NCBI GenBank assembly: GCA_025357945.1
Contig: JANYLJ010000054.1
Location: 1 to 64,000, forward strand
Length of the DNA stretch: 64,000 nt
DNA from: Gemmatimonadota bacterium
GTDB taxonomy: Bacteria; Gemmatimonadota; Gemmatimonadetes; Gemmatimonadales; GWC2-71-9
Reading direction: 5' to 3'
Shown here: positions 1 through 11,552 of the stretch, piece by piece
Layout of the letters: each line of letters starts with the position of its first letter
How positions within the stretch are numbered: position 1 is the stretch's first letter
Translations under genes and position numbers: made by a program
The notes under the pieces: model-generated
Database searches by the model: none
What the model was told of the DNA's origin: nothing
Seen by the model: only the letters and a program-made list of their open reading frames with translations

Positions 1-360
1 GTCCCGCACCGTCTCGCCCTCGATGAACGGCATGACGTAGTACAGGAAGCTGATGGCGTGCGCATCGCCCATCGATGCTCGCTCATCGATGATCGAGGGC
101 GCCATCGCCTGCCCCGAATCGAAGAGCGGCAGGATGTGCGGATGCTGCAGATTCGCGGTGGTCTTGATCTCCTTGAGGAACCGCTCCGCACCGATCACCG
201 CCGCGAGTTCCGGACGCAGCACCTTGATCGCCACCTGGCGCTCGTGCTTGAGGTCGTGCGCGAGATAGACCGTGGCCATTCCGCCCGCGCCGAGTTCACG
301 CTCGATCCGGTAGCGGTCGGCCAGGGCCGTAGCGAGGCGGCTTGCGGCGTCAATGGTCAA
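1..360 (-). CDS. Ser/Thr protein kinase, N-terminal part (runs off left edge)
   Basis: Minus-strand frame from a TTG at 358-360 reads RLATALADRYRIERELGAGGMATVYLAHDLKHERQVAIKVL..., parallel to the next kinase, ending ...LYYVMPFIEGETVRD at the window edge. Confidence 0.85.
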   Translation of the reverse strand, partial: MTIDAASRLATALADRYRIERELGAGGMATVYLAHDLKHERQVAIKVLRPELAAVIGAERFLKEIKTTANLQHPHILPLFDSGQAMAPSIIDERASMGDAHAISFLYYVMPFIEGETVRD

Positions 361-889
361 TCGTTGCCCCGCGGGTCAGGCGTTGTGGCGCATGGGACGA
401 GAGTGCTTCGGGGGGATGGCAAGGCGTAAATATGCCGCTGAAGTGGTGGGTGGGTAAGGGAAACCGCCTGCCATCCAGGCACCTCCTCCGCTTACGACGC
501 AGCCACGCCCGCGATTTCCGCTGCCTCGGACGGCGCCGGGTGCCCCCCGGGCGGTCAGGGGGGTCGGTCCGTGCGAGCCCACAGACCGCACCCGACCCGA
601 GATCGGCTACAATCGCCAAACCGTAGCGCCAAGTAGTGCAAAAAGTAGTGCAACACCCACGAGTACTGGCGAGCGCCCACGGGGCAGGTTCCCAAGCTGA
701 GCGTCGCGGGCGGAGCTGCGCCCGCTGCGCGGGCTCGCTCGCCTGCGGCTCGAGCCCCGTCGCCCGCTTCAGGTAGACGAGCCCCCCGCAACGATCATTG
801 TCGCTGCGGCGTTGCTCGCGTCACCATATCAATTCAGACTGGTCGTGCAAATTGGGGGCAGTGGCCTTGCCGCCGATCGATCCCCGGGC

Positions 890-2809
<1,920 letters not shown>

Positions 2810-2828
2810 TCAAGGCCCCCGGTCGAGC

Positions 2829-3467
2829 GTGGCGGAGCGTTCGGCGATGGCTGAGAGGAAGCGGAATGACCATTCGAATATGCTGCCGATGCCGTGGAGG
2901 GGTAGGGGCAACCGTCGCGCGGCGGCGCTTGTCGGCGCAATGGTATCGCTGGGTCTTCTGACGGGCACGGCGGCCGCGCAGTGCGTCGGAACCGCTTGCA
3001 CGGTGACGATCAGCCTCCCCGTGAGCGATGTCATCCGACTGGACTTGAGTACTTCGACCACGGCGCTCGGCAGCCCCGGCCAAGCGGATTTCATCGCCGG
3101 TTGGCTGGTCGCGCCGGGAGATGGACCGACGGCGGCGGTCAAGGCAAACGGGCCGTATACGCTGTCGGTGACGGGGAATGCACCCAGCTTCTCGTACGCT
3201 GGATCGTTTACGAATCCGAACAAGCCGAGCTCCGCCCTGACCTGGGCACCCGGAACCGGCGCCGCGCCGGGCACGTGCACCGGTCTCGCGACATTCGGCA
3301 ACAGCATGGGGACGGCTGCGACGTTGCTGTCCGGAAGCAGCGGGGGCCCGGCAATTGGCGTGTCGGCTCCATCGAAAAAAATCTGTTACCGCACGTTGTG
3401 GTCGTTCACGTCCTCACCGCCAGGCACGTATCGTCTGGTCGTGAATTTCACGTTGTCAGGCCCATAA
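2829..3467 (+). CDS. Secreted hypothetical protein
   Basis: Signal-peptide-like N-terminus (RRAAALVGAMVSLGLLTGTAAAQ) then Ser/Thr/Gly-rich beta-type sequence. Confidence 0.6.
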   Translation: MAERSAMAERKRNDHSNMLPMPWRGRGNRRAAALVGAMVSLGLLTGTAAAQCVGTACTVTISLPVSDVIRLDLSTSTTALGSPGQADFIAGWLVAPGDGPTAAVKANGPYTLSVTGNAPSFSYAGSFTNPNKPSSALTWAPGTGAAPGTCTGLATFGNSMGTAATLLSGSSGGPAIGVSAPSKKICYRTLWSFTSSPPGTYRLVVNFTLSGP

Positions 3468-3579
3468 CCACTGGCTGGCTTCGACACTTACCCGGAATTG
3501 GGGGTCGGTTCCGGCGTGCCGGGTCCGCCGACACCGAGGTTCAGCGGCTCGCATGGGCCTGAAACGGCGAGCCGCCTCG

Positions 3580-4857
3580 TTACATCACGATCACCGTCCC
3601 TGTCATCGTCGGGTGGATGGAACAGTAGTAGTTGTAGGTCCCGGGCTGCTCGAAGGTATGGGAATAGCGCTCACCCGTATCGAGCACCTTCGACGGCAGA
3701 AATTTCAACTGTGTGTTCACAACGACGTGCGGTACATCGTCCGCGTTGATCCACGTCACCTGCGTTCCGCGCTTGACCGTCAGCACCTTGGGCGTAAAGG
3801 AGAAGTTGTCGATTCCCACCTGGTTGGCGGCGAGCACCAGCGTCGCCTTCGCTTTCCCGGTTGACACCTCGTCGTGGCCCATCGCGAAATCGCCGATCGG
3901 TTCGCCCGAAAGCGTCGAGTCCACCGTGGCCAGGGTGCTCCGCCCCTCGATGTATGTCGCGTGCGATATGCCCAGAAAACTGCGGAGCCGTTTGGCAGCC
4001 ACGGTCATCGGGCCGGGTGATGGCGCCGAACCGGGGGCCGGCTGCGGGAATGCCGTCGAAAGCGCAGTGTGAAAGGTGATGTGCCCTTCGACTTTCTGCA
4101 TCACTTGATGAATGTGGCCATTCAGCACCGTCACGCTCCCGAATCGCCGGAGCAGCACGAGCGCCTGTTCACTGTCGTCGGTCCCCCACCCCCATTGCGG
4201 GTAGACTGCCCAGAGCGGGATGTGCGCGAACACGACGATCGGCGTACTGTTGGACAGCCGGCTCACGTCGCGCTTGAGCCACGCGAGCTGCGCCGGGCCC
4301 AACGCACCAAGTCCGCCGGCCTTCAAGTTCAGGACGTTGACGAGCCCGATGAAGTGCACGCCGCTGTGATCGAAGCTGCGCCACCCGTCGCCAGTCGTGC
4401 CCTTGCCGTACCGCCGCAAGTAGGACGCACCGTTGTCGCTCAGGACATCGTGCTCGCCCGGGACAAAGAAGATCTTCTCCGACTTGAGCGACCGCAGCAC
4501 CTGGTCCGCCGTGTCGAATTCCTCGGCTTTCGACAGCTGGCTGATATCACCCGTGTGCAGGATGAAGGCGGGGGTTTGCGGCAGCGCATTGAGCTTGTCG
4601 ACCGCCGCCTGCAACGTCGCCGTCACGTCGGTGTTGGCTGCTTTGCTGAAGCCGATGTGACTGTCGCTGATCTGCGCGAAGAACAGACTCTTGCGTTGCG
4701 AGTCTGTCAGCGCATCGAGCGCGCCCAGGGCATACGACTTGGGTACCCCATCGGTGAGCGTCCAGAGCACGCCGGTTCCGGTCCAGGCCATGCACTTGAG
4801 GAAGCCGCGGCGGTCAACGCCGTCGTTGCTGGTGTTGTGGTCGATAAGCTTGGACAT
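3580..4857 (-). CDS. Tat-exported metallophosphoesterase with C-terminal plastocyanin-like cupredoxin domain
   Basis: RRGFLK twin-arginine motif; metallophosphoesterase motifs (ISDSHIG, HTGDISQ, GEHDV, NGHIHQ); C-terminal cupredoxin YYCSIHPTMTGTVIVM; start trimmed to ATG at 4857. Confidence 0.85.
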   Translation of the reverse strand: MSKLIDHNTSNDGVDRRGFLKCMAWTGTGVLWTLTDGVPKSYALGALDALTDSQRKSLFFAQISDSHIGFSKAANTDVTATLQAAVDKLNALPQTPAFILHTGDISQLSKAEEFDTADQVLRSLKSEKIFFVPGEHDVLSDNGASYLRRYGKGTTGDGWRSFDHSGVHFIGLVNVLNLKAGGLGALGPAQLAWLKRDVSRLSNSTPIVVFAHIPLWAVYPQWGWGTDDSEQALVLLRRFGSVTVLNGHIHQVMQKVEGHITFHTALSTAFPQPAPGSAPSPGPMTVAAKRLRSFLGISHATYIEGRSTLATVDSTLSGEPIGDFAMGHDEVSTGKAKATLVLAANQVGIDNFSFTPKVLTVKRGTQVTWINADDVPHVVVNTQLKFLPSKVLDTGERYSHTFEQPGTYNYYCSIHPTMTGTVIVM

Positions 4858-4858
4858 C

Positions 4859-5245
4859 GTGTCCACCGACGAACACAGTGTGAAGCCCTGGTTTGACGGC
4901 AGAGTGCCGTTCGCACCCGACGTGGCTCGTCTTGAGGACGTTGGCTTCCCGCTCGCCGGTGGACGGGTGGACACGGTCGGCCACGAACCAACTGCGGCGC
5001 TCGTGTATCGCCGTCGCAAACACGTGATCAACGTCTTTACCTGGCCGGCGCATCCCGGGGCTCGTGCCAGCGACGACATCCTCAGCGACACGGAGCACGG
5101 ATATCACGTCTTGCGCTGGACGCGAGGCGACATGCAGTTCGCGGCCGTTTCGGACCTCGCCACGATCGAGCTGCGCGAGTTCGTCGATGCGTTCCGGCGA
5201 AGCCGTTCCACCGCGCCGATCGAGGCCGAACAGCCGAAGCGATAG
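4859..5245 (+). pseudogene. 5'-truncated anti-sigma factor (C-terminal domain only)
   Basis: Reads VSTDEHSVKPWFDGRVPFAPDVARLEDVGFPLAGGRVDTVGHEPTAALVYRRRKHVINVFTWPA, typical of the extracytoplasmic end of ECF-associated anti-sigma factors; N-terminal zinc-finger and TM parts absent; only a GTG at 4859 is available. Confidence 0.65.
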
Positions 5246-5446
5246 AGCCCGGCAGACAGGCGGATCTTCGCTCAGACATGCACGCCGCACGTCACGCCGG
5301 GAATTCCCGTCGCCTGGCCGGTGCGCTTCCCACCCACCCAGCACCCGCCCGGTCTCCCATCGACGTCTGGCGCACGGCGTGGGGCCGTCGCATATTCGCC
5401 TGGCCGCGATCGACATTCCAAGCCACTACCCACTATCTGGTCACCT

Positions 5447-6295
5447 ATGGCAACTCGAGAACAGGCTCGGCGGGGGCTCGCGATCTACTTCACGGTAGTG
5501 GTCGTCGTGTCGGCCGCCCTCGAGTGGTGGATCATCACTCACGGGGGGTTGACCGGACCGGCGGGCGGGCTGGTTCTCCCCCTGATGTATACGCCGGCGT
5601 TGGCGTCGGTGGTGGCGCGGATCGCGGGGCACGAGGGGATGCGCGACATCTCCTTCCGATGGGGAGGCGTGGTCGGCACTCGCGCATCGATTTCCGCGTG
5701 GCTGCTGCCGGTGGCCGTCGGTCTCGCAGCGTACGGTGTGGGCTGGGCCACCGGGCTGGTTGGCTTCGCCGCGCCGGTTCAGGGCGGGTTGAAAAGCATC
5801 GCGAATCCAGCCGTTCGGCTGCTGGCAACGATTCCGCTCGCCCTCACGATCGGGACGCTGGTGAGCTGTGTGTCGGCCTTCGGCGAGGAACTCGGCTGGC
5901 GCGGGTACATGGTACCGAGGCTCGTCGAAGCGGAGGTTCGCGCGCCGGATGTGGTGAGCGGCTTGATCTGGTGCGCGTGGCACGTGCCGCTCATCCTGTG
6001 GGGTGGCTATGCTGTGGGCAAGTTTCCCGCGTTGTCAGTCCTGCTATTCGTCCTCACCATACTGCCGGTGGCGTTGCTGTACTTCCGGTGGCGCATGGCG
6101 AGCGGAAGCATCTGGCCGACGGTGATTGCCCATGGCACGTGGAACGTGGTGATTCAGGCCGTGTTCGACACGTACGCACATGGGGAAGGGGCGGCCATCT
6201 GGGTGGGCGAGTCGGGTGTGCTGACGGCGGCGGCGATGTGGGGTGCGTTCGTGCTGATGCGACGGGCGCGGTGGGCGGGGACAGTGGCGCCGTAA
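5447..6295 (+). CDS. CPBP family intramembrane metalloprotease
   Basis: Multi-pass membrane protein with FGEELGWRGYMVPRL and WHVPLILWGGY motifs. Confidence 0.85.
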   Translation: MATREQARRGLAIYFTVVVVVSAALEWWIITHGGLTGPAGGLVLPLMYTPALASVVARIAGHEGMRDISFRWGGVVGTRASISAWLLPVAVGLAAYGVGWATGLVGFAAPVQGGLKSIANPAVRLLATIPLALTIGTLVSCVSAFGEELGWRGYMVPRLVEAEVRAPDVVSGLIWCAWHVPLILWGGYAVGKFPALSVLLFVLTILPVALLYFRWRMASGSIWPTVIAHGTWNVVIQAVFDTYAHGEGAAIWVGESGVLTAAAMWGAFVLMRRARWAGTVAP

Positions 6296-6526
6296 GGTCG
6301 TCGCTCGGACATCCGTGGCGCGCGGACTGTGCGCGGATCTCTTTCGATACCGCTCGCCGAACACGACGTGATGACAGCTGAAGCCAACCGGGTGGAACTT
6401 CGGCGTGTGTTGGCCGAGCAATTCCCGGCCTCGAATCACCAGCTCGCGCCGGTGGAGACCTTGGGCGTGCGCTGGCGCCCGGCTTCAAGACGCATGCGTT
6501 CAACGTGCTGTTCGACTGAGGGACCG

Positions 6527-7576
6527 ATGGCCAAAATGGTGCTCACACCAGATCTGCTTCACTCGCCCACTCGCCTCGCCACGCGAATGATCGCCCGCTC
6601 GCGTCTGCTGGCGGTACTCGAGGAAGCCGCGCACCTCGAAGTGGGCGCCGCAGGTTCTGGCGCGCACCACGCCGCCGCCGAGCGCAGCGAGGCTGAGCAG
6701 GTCAAGGCTGTGCATGATTTCCGGGTGGCGCTCCGGCGCCTCCGCAGCTGGCTGCGAGCCTACCGTCCGTTTCTCGATGACACAGTCACCCGCCGGACCG
6801 AACGGCGACTGGGTCGACTCTCACAGCTCGCCGGCGAGGTCCGCGATCTGCAAGTCGAGGATGCCGCGCTCCGCGCCATCGGGTCGAATCCGCGCGCCTC
6901 CGGTGGCGGTGGGGCGCGGTGGCTCGCCGATCATCTGCGCATCGGCGTGCCGCGTGCCCGACGCAATCTCATCGCCGCCCTCGCCGGCCAGCTTCCCGGC
7001 GCCGCGGCGACGCTGTCACGCCAGCTCCAGCGCTACGTCATCGCCGTCGATCTCGACGCCATGGACGATCAGGACGACACCATGGCGGCGACGACCGCGA
7101 GCCTGATGCAGCGTCACGCCGACGCCTTGCAGGGGAAGCTGCGCGACTGGCGCCGGCGTCCCAACAGCACGGCCGCTGCCCACGCGACGCGGATCGCGGC
7201 GAAGCGGCTCCGCTACCTCCTGGAGGCCTTCGGCGAATCGTCTCGACTCGCCGCCACCGCCGCCCGCCATCTTGGCAACTTGCAGGATGCGCTTGGGCGC
7301 GCGCATGACGCCCAGGTCGTGGTGACTTCCCTGGCCGAAGCCACCGCCGGCGCCGGCAAGTCGCTTCCCCCGCGAAGGACGGTCGCCGCACTTCGCCGGA
7401 CACTGCGTGCGCAGACGCGTTCAGCATTGCAGGAAGCCCACCGGAAGGCGGGGCCGCGCGGGCTTGGCATGGCGCTCACGGCCACCACGCGACTGCAGCA
7501 ACGGCTTCGTCACGATCATCGCGCGCCCCGTGACGGCGTTACCCTGGGCGCGCCCACGCGTGGTACGGGTGGCTGA
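6527..7576 (+). CDS. CHAD domain-containing protein
   Basis: VHDFRVALRRLRSWLRAYRPFL ... ATRIAAKRLRYLLEAFGE ... HLGNLQDALGRAHD. Confidence 0.9.
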   Translation: MAKMVLTPDLLHSPTRLATRMIARSRLLAVLEEAAHLEVGAAGSGAHHAAAERSEAEQVKAVHDFRVALRRLRSWLRAYRPFLDDTVTRRTERRLGRLSQLAGEVRDLQVEDAALRAIGSNPRASGGGGARWLADHLRIGVPRARRNLIAALAGQLPGAAATLSRQLQRYVIAVDLDAMDDQDDTMAATTASLMQRHADALQGKLRDWRRRPNSTAAAHATRIAAKRLRYLLEAFGESSRLAATAARHLGNLQDALGRAHDAQVVVTSLAEATAGAGKSLPPRRTVAALRRTLRAQTRSALQEAHRKAGPRGLGMALTATTRLQQRLRHDHRAPRDGVTLGAPTRGTGG

Positions 7577-8018
7577 CGAGGTTAACGTTGAAATAGCGCG
7601 GATCGTCCGACACCTCACGCCCGGCCCATGGCGGCACCGCGACCCGGGCGTCGGGTGCAGGCAATTCGACCTCGGCGAGAAGCAGACCCTCGTTCTCGCC
7701 TTCGAATTCGTCGACCTCCCAGATGCGGCCACCGAACGGGACACGAAATCGCCACTTCTCGATCAACGGCGAGATACAGAGCCGTTCGAGCATGAACTCC
7801 GCATCCGCCGGCGGGACCGGATATTCAAACTCGGTGCGCGCAATCCCGGCCGGGGGTCCCTTGATGGTCAGGAAGGCATCGGCTCCCGCGAGGCGTACTC
7901 TGACCGCACGTGCCGGATCAATCGACAAGTATCCCTGTCGGTAGCGAACGCCGGGCGCTGCATCGCGGCGCCATAGCTCGCCGCGTACCAGAAACTTGCG
8001 TTCGATTTCAGTCGCCAC
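7539..8018 (-). CDS. CYTH domain-containing protein (TTM superfamily)
   Basis: N-terminal EIERKFLV motif, RQGYLS, VRVRLAG, LTIKGP, EFEYPV, VDEFEGENEGLLLAEVEL. Confidence 0.92.
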   Translation of the reverse strand: MATEIERKFLVRGELWRRDAAPGVRYRQGYLSIDPARAVRVRLAGADAFLTIKGPPAGIARTEFEYPVPPADAEFMLERLCISPLIEKWRFRVPFGGRIWEVDEFEGENEGLLLAEVELPAPDARVAVPPWAGREVSDDPRYFNVNLVSHPYHAWARPG

Positions 8019-8320
8019 TGCAAGCCGCGTTGTTCATTCTTTGCCGTCTGCTCGCTTGTCGCCGCTGCCCGGTGGCGTCCGGCATCAACCGGAGGGCAGT
8101 CCCGGCTACGTCGGGCCGGAGTTCGTGGGGGCCGTCGTTGGAGGTATTCGCCACGTTGAGGAAGCTAGGCGCCCGGGCCCGATCACGGCTTTTCGCCGTT
8201 CCAGACCGGTCCGGACAGCCCGGCCGATCTTTCCCATGCGAACTCGCTTGAAGTGGACACGCCTAACCCTTGTCCCCAGCGATACATAGGCGCATATTTG
8301 CGCATGGAATTGCGACCGGG

Positions 8321-9610
8321 ATGGCGGCTGTGATCAAGGTGACGGAGGTGGCGGTCGGCTCGATCGGCGAAGCAATCGGCTTGGTCCCCGACACCGACCT
8401 GATCTCGGTTGACGGGCAGGAACTCGACGACTTTCTCGACTGGGAGTTCCTGACCGCCGAGGAAGACTTTTCGCTGGTTTACCGTACGCCCGGCGCAACG
8501 GAAGAGTTCGAGGTCCAGGTCGAGCGACCGATCGACGAGCCCCTCGGCGTCGCGGTCGAGCCGCCGCGAATCAAGCGGTGCGCCAACCGGTGTGACTTCT
8601 GCTTCGTCGAGGGCAACCCCGACGGCGTGCGTCAGGTCCTCTACATTCGCGACGACGACTACCGTCTCTCCTTCCGCTACGGCAATTTCGCGACGCTGAC
8701 CAACCTCAAGCAGCACGACATCGACCGGATCATTCGCTACCGCCTGTCGCCGCTCTACGTGTCCGTGCATGCGACCGATCCGCAGGTCCGCCGCTGGGTG
8801 CTGCGGAATCCCCAGGCTCCCGAAGTGCTGCCCCAACTGCGGCACTTTGCCGATCACGGCATCGAGTTCCACACCCAGATCGTGATGGCGCCCGGCGTCA
8901 ACGACGGTGCCGTGCTCCGCCAGACGCTCGACGACCTGTGGCAGTTCGGCCCGGCGGTCCTTTCCGTATCGGTCGTCCCGGTCGGATTGACCGAGTTCAG
9001 CAAACATCACCTGGTGCGTGAACCCGACGCCGCCGAATGCCGTGCCGCGGTCGTCGAGGTCGAACGGGTGGCGGCGCGGGCGCTCGCCGAACGCGGCGAA
9101 CCATGGGCGCAGGGGGCTGACGAACTGTATATCCGGGCGGGCATGGAACTGCCGCCGGCGGCGGCATACGGCAGCTTCGACCAGGTCGAGAACGGCGTCG
9201 GGTCGGTGCGCTGGTTGCAGGAGCAGGTGCGCGCGGGCAGTGCCGCGTTGGGCGGCTGGTCTGGCCGGCGCATCGCCGTGCTGACCGGAACGTCGATGGG
9301 ACAGCTACTCCCGATGGTCATTGCGCCACTCGCTGCAGCGACCGGCGCGACATTCGAACTCGTTCCGGTGGCGAACGACATTTTCGGGCCGCGGGTGACG
9401 ACCGCCGGACTGCTCTCGGGCGCCGGCCTGGGCACCGCGCTGCACCAGTTGACAGGCATCGACCTCGCGCTCCTCCCAGGTGAGGCGGTGAACGATGACG
9501 GACTCTTCATCGATTCAATCAGCGTGGCCGCCGTGGCCGCCGGCGCACCGATGCCGATCCGCATCTCGAAGACCTTCGTCGACGCCCTCACCGAACCCCT
9601 TGCGACATGA
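8321..9610 (+). CDS. DUF512 family radical-SAM-like protein
   Basis: PDZ-like N-terminus, RCANRCDFCFVEGNPDGVRQVLYIRDDDYRLSF, YVSVHATDPQVRRWVLRN; ORF open from 8270. Confidence 0.88.
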   Translation: MAAVIKVTEVAVGSIGEAIGLVPDTDLISVDGQELDDFLDWEFLTAEEDFSLVYRTPGATEEFEVQVERPIDEPLGVAVEPPRIKRCANRCDFCFVEGNPDGVRQVLYIRDDDYRLSFRYGNFATLTNLKQHDIDRIIRYRLSPLYVSVHATDPQVRRWVLRNPQAPEVLPQLRHFADHGIEFHTQIVMAPGVNDGAVLRQTLDDLWQFGPAVLSVSVVPVGLTEFSKHHLVREPDAAECRAAVVEVERVAARALAERGEPWAQGADELYIRAGMELPPAAAYGSFDQVENGVGSVRWLQEQVRAGSAALGGWSGRRIAVLTGTSMGQLLPMVIAPLAAATGATFELVPVANDIFGPRVTTAGLLSGAGLGTALHQLTGIDLALLPGEAVNDDGLFIDSISVAAVAAGAPMPIRISKTFVDALTEPLAT

Positions 9611-10929
9611 ACAAGCCGACCGTGGCGATCGTTGGGCGACCGAATGTCGGCAAGTCCACACTCTTCAATCGGCTGGTCGGCGGCCGCGAGGCGATCGTGT
9701 CGGACCGCGCCGGTACGACGCGCGACCGCCACTTCGGCGACGCCACCTGGAACGGTCGCGATTTCTGGGTCGTCGACACCGGCGGTCTCGTGCCCGATTC
9801 CCAGGAAACGATGGACCGGGCGATCCGCACCCAGGTCGAACACGCGGTGAACGAGGCCGACGTGGTGCTCCTGCTGGTCGATGGCGCCGAGGGAATCAAT
9901 CCGGTGGACGAGGACATCGCGCGGCGCCTGCGGAGCTCGGGTCGCACCGTGATGCTCGCCGTCAACAAGCTCGATGATCTCAGCCGTCACGATGCGCGCT
10001 TTCCGTTCTATGCCCTCGGGCTCGGCGAGCCGTGGCCAGTGTCGGCAAGCGTCGGCCAGGGAAGCGGCGACCTGCTGGACGCCCTCGTCGCCGCGCTGCC
10101 GGCGGCGGCGAACGACGAAGACGTGGAGCTCGTGCGGGTGGCCATCGTTGGCCGCCCGAACGTCGGCAAGTCCTCGATCGCCAACAAGCTGCTCGGCGAA
10201 GAACGCCACGTGGTCACGCCGATCGCCGGCACCACACGCGACGCGATCGATTCCACGCTCGTGTATCATGGCAAGTCGATCCGGTTCATCGATACTGCCG
10301 GGCTACGGCGCAAGGCCAAGGTGCAGGACGATGTCGAGTTCTACTCGAACATCCGCACCGAGCGTGCCCTCGGACGGGCCGACGTCTGCCTCCTGGTCGT
10401 CGACGCGGCCCTCGGCCTCCAGAACCAGGACCTGCGAATCGCGAACAGTGCGTGGGAACGCGGCTGCGGGTTGATCGTCGTGGTCAACAAATGGGACCTG
10501 GTCGAGGCGAAGGAGACCAATACGGCCGAACGCGGACAAGCACTCCTGATCGAAAAGGCGCCGTTCCTCGAAAACGTGCCGTTCATTTATGTGTCGGCAT
10601 TGACCGGGCAGCGAGTGCGAAAACTTTTCGACCTGATCCTCGAGGTCGCCCAGGCGCGCACGCAGCGGATCGCGACCGCCGACGTCAATCGCGTCCTGCA
10701 GGACTTGCTGGCCCGGGCCGCGCCACCGCAGAAGGAGGGCCAGGAGGTCAAGCTGCTGTACGCCACGCAGATCGGCACCAGTCCGCCGGCCTTCGTCATC
10801 ATCGGCAACCGCCCCGATGCCGTGCCGGAATCGTATCAGCGCTACCTGCTGCGCGGGTTCCGAACGGCGTGGGGATTCCTCGGCGCGCCGGTACGACTCA
10901 AGATCAACCGACGCGGAGGCAAGGAGTGA
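9607..10929 (+). CDS. der: Ribosome biogenesis GTPase Der (EngA)
   Basis: Two GTPase domains: GRPNVGKSTLFNRL ... DTGG and GRPNVGKSSIANKLLG ... DTAGLRRK, NKWD; KH-like C-terminus. Confidence 0.98.
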   Translation: MNKPTVAIVGRPNVGKSTLFNRLVGGREAIVSDRAGTTRDRHFGDATWNGRDFWVVDTGGLVPDSQETMDRAIRTQVEHAVNEADVVLLLVDGAEGINPVDEDIARRLRSSGRTVMLAVNKLDDLSRHDARFPFYALGLGEPWPVSASVGQGSGDLLDALVAALPAAANDEDVELVRVAIVGRPNVGKSSIANKLLGEERHVVTPIAGTTRDAIDSTLVYHGKSIRFIDTAGLRRKAKVQDDVEFYSNIRTERALGRADVCLLVVDAALGLQNQDLRIANSAWERGCGLIVVVNKWDLVEAKETNTAERGQALLIEKAPFLENVPFIYVSALTGQRVRKLFDLILEVAQARTQRIATADVNRVLQDLLARAAPPQKEGQEVKLLYATQIGTSPPAFVIIGNRPDAVPESYQRYLLRGFRTAWGFLGAPVRLKINRRGGKE

Positions 10930-11552
10930 CCGCGCGCATGGCTCTCGCCATCGTCGCCGCGTACTTGCTGGGCGCGATCCCGACGTCCTATCTCGTCGCG
11001 AAGTGGGTCAAGGGTATCGACCTCCGAACCGTTGGCAGCGGCAGCCTCGGCGCCACCAATCTCTACCGCGTCCTCGGCTGGCGATTCGCGATTCCGGTCG
11101 GCATGTTCGACGCGCTCAAGGGAGCGACGCCGGTGGCGGTGTTCGGCCCGTGGGCCGGAACGACCACGACGGGCGCCTTGCTGCTCGGCGGCACGGCAGT
11201 GCTCGGTCACGTGTTCTCCGTCTTCATCAACTTCAACGGCGGTAAGGGTGTGGCGACCAGCGCCGGCATCGTGCTCGGCCTGGCGCCCGGTGCCTTCGGT
11301 GTCACGCTCGCCGTCTGGGGCATCATTCTGTCGATCTCCGGGTACGTCTCGCTGGCGAGCATCACCGCGGCGCTCGTCCTCCCGGCCGCGATCTGGCTGG
11401 TACAGCCGTCGCGTCGCAACATGGTGCTCTGGTTCGCCGGGCTCGCGGTCGTCGTCGTGTGGTTCCACCGCGCCAATATCAAGCGCCTCCTGAATGGCAC
11501 CGAGCATCGCTTCCGCGCCGGCGCCGCGATCCCGCCCGCGGGCCGCGGGTGA
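10926..11552 (+). CDS. plsY: Glycerol-3-phosphate acyltransferase PlsY
   Basis: LLGAIPTSYLVAKW, GSGSLGATNLYRVLG, NFNGGKGVAT; starts GTG 10926 or ATG 10938, overlapping der. Confidence 0.95.
   Translation: MTARMALAIVAAYLLGAIPTSYLVAKWVKGIDLRTVGSGSLGATNLYRVLGWRFAIPVGMFDALKGATPVAVFGPWAGTTTTGALLLGGTAVLGHVFSVFINFNGGKGVATSAGIVLGLAPGAFGVTLAVWGIILSISGYVSLASITAALVLPAAIWLVQPSRRNMVLWFAGLAVVVVWFHRANIKRLLNGTEHRFRAGAAIPPAGRG

Noticed and set aside
555-791. Minus ORF and short direct repeat aagtagtgcaa (631-653), considered as integrase remnant
   Set aside because: No tyrosine recombinase motifs and codon pattern not convincing; only an 11-bp repeat.
5278-6381. Plus ORF of 367 aa overlapping the CPBP protease
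   Set aside because: Arg/Gly-rich shadow frame of a well-supported gene.
6296-6526. Short frame ending ...GFKTHAFNVLFD before the CHAD gene, possible gene remnant
   Set aside because: Too short and no identifiable family.
8019-8269. Intergenic region before the DUF512 gene as a structured RNA
   Set aside because: No RNase P, SRP, 6S or riboswitch signature could be recognised by eye.
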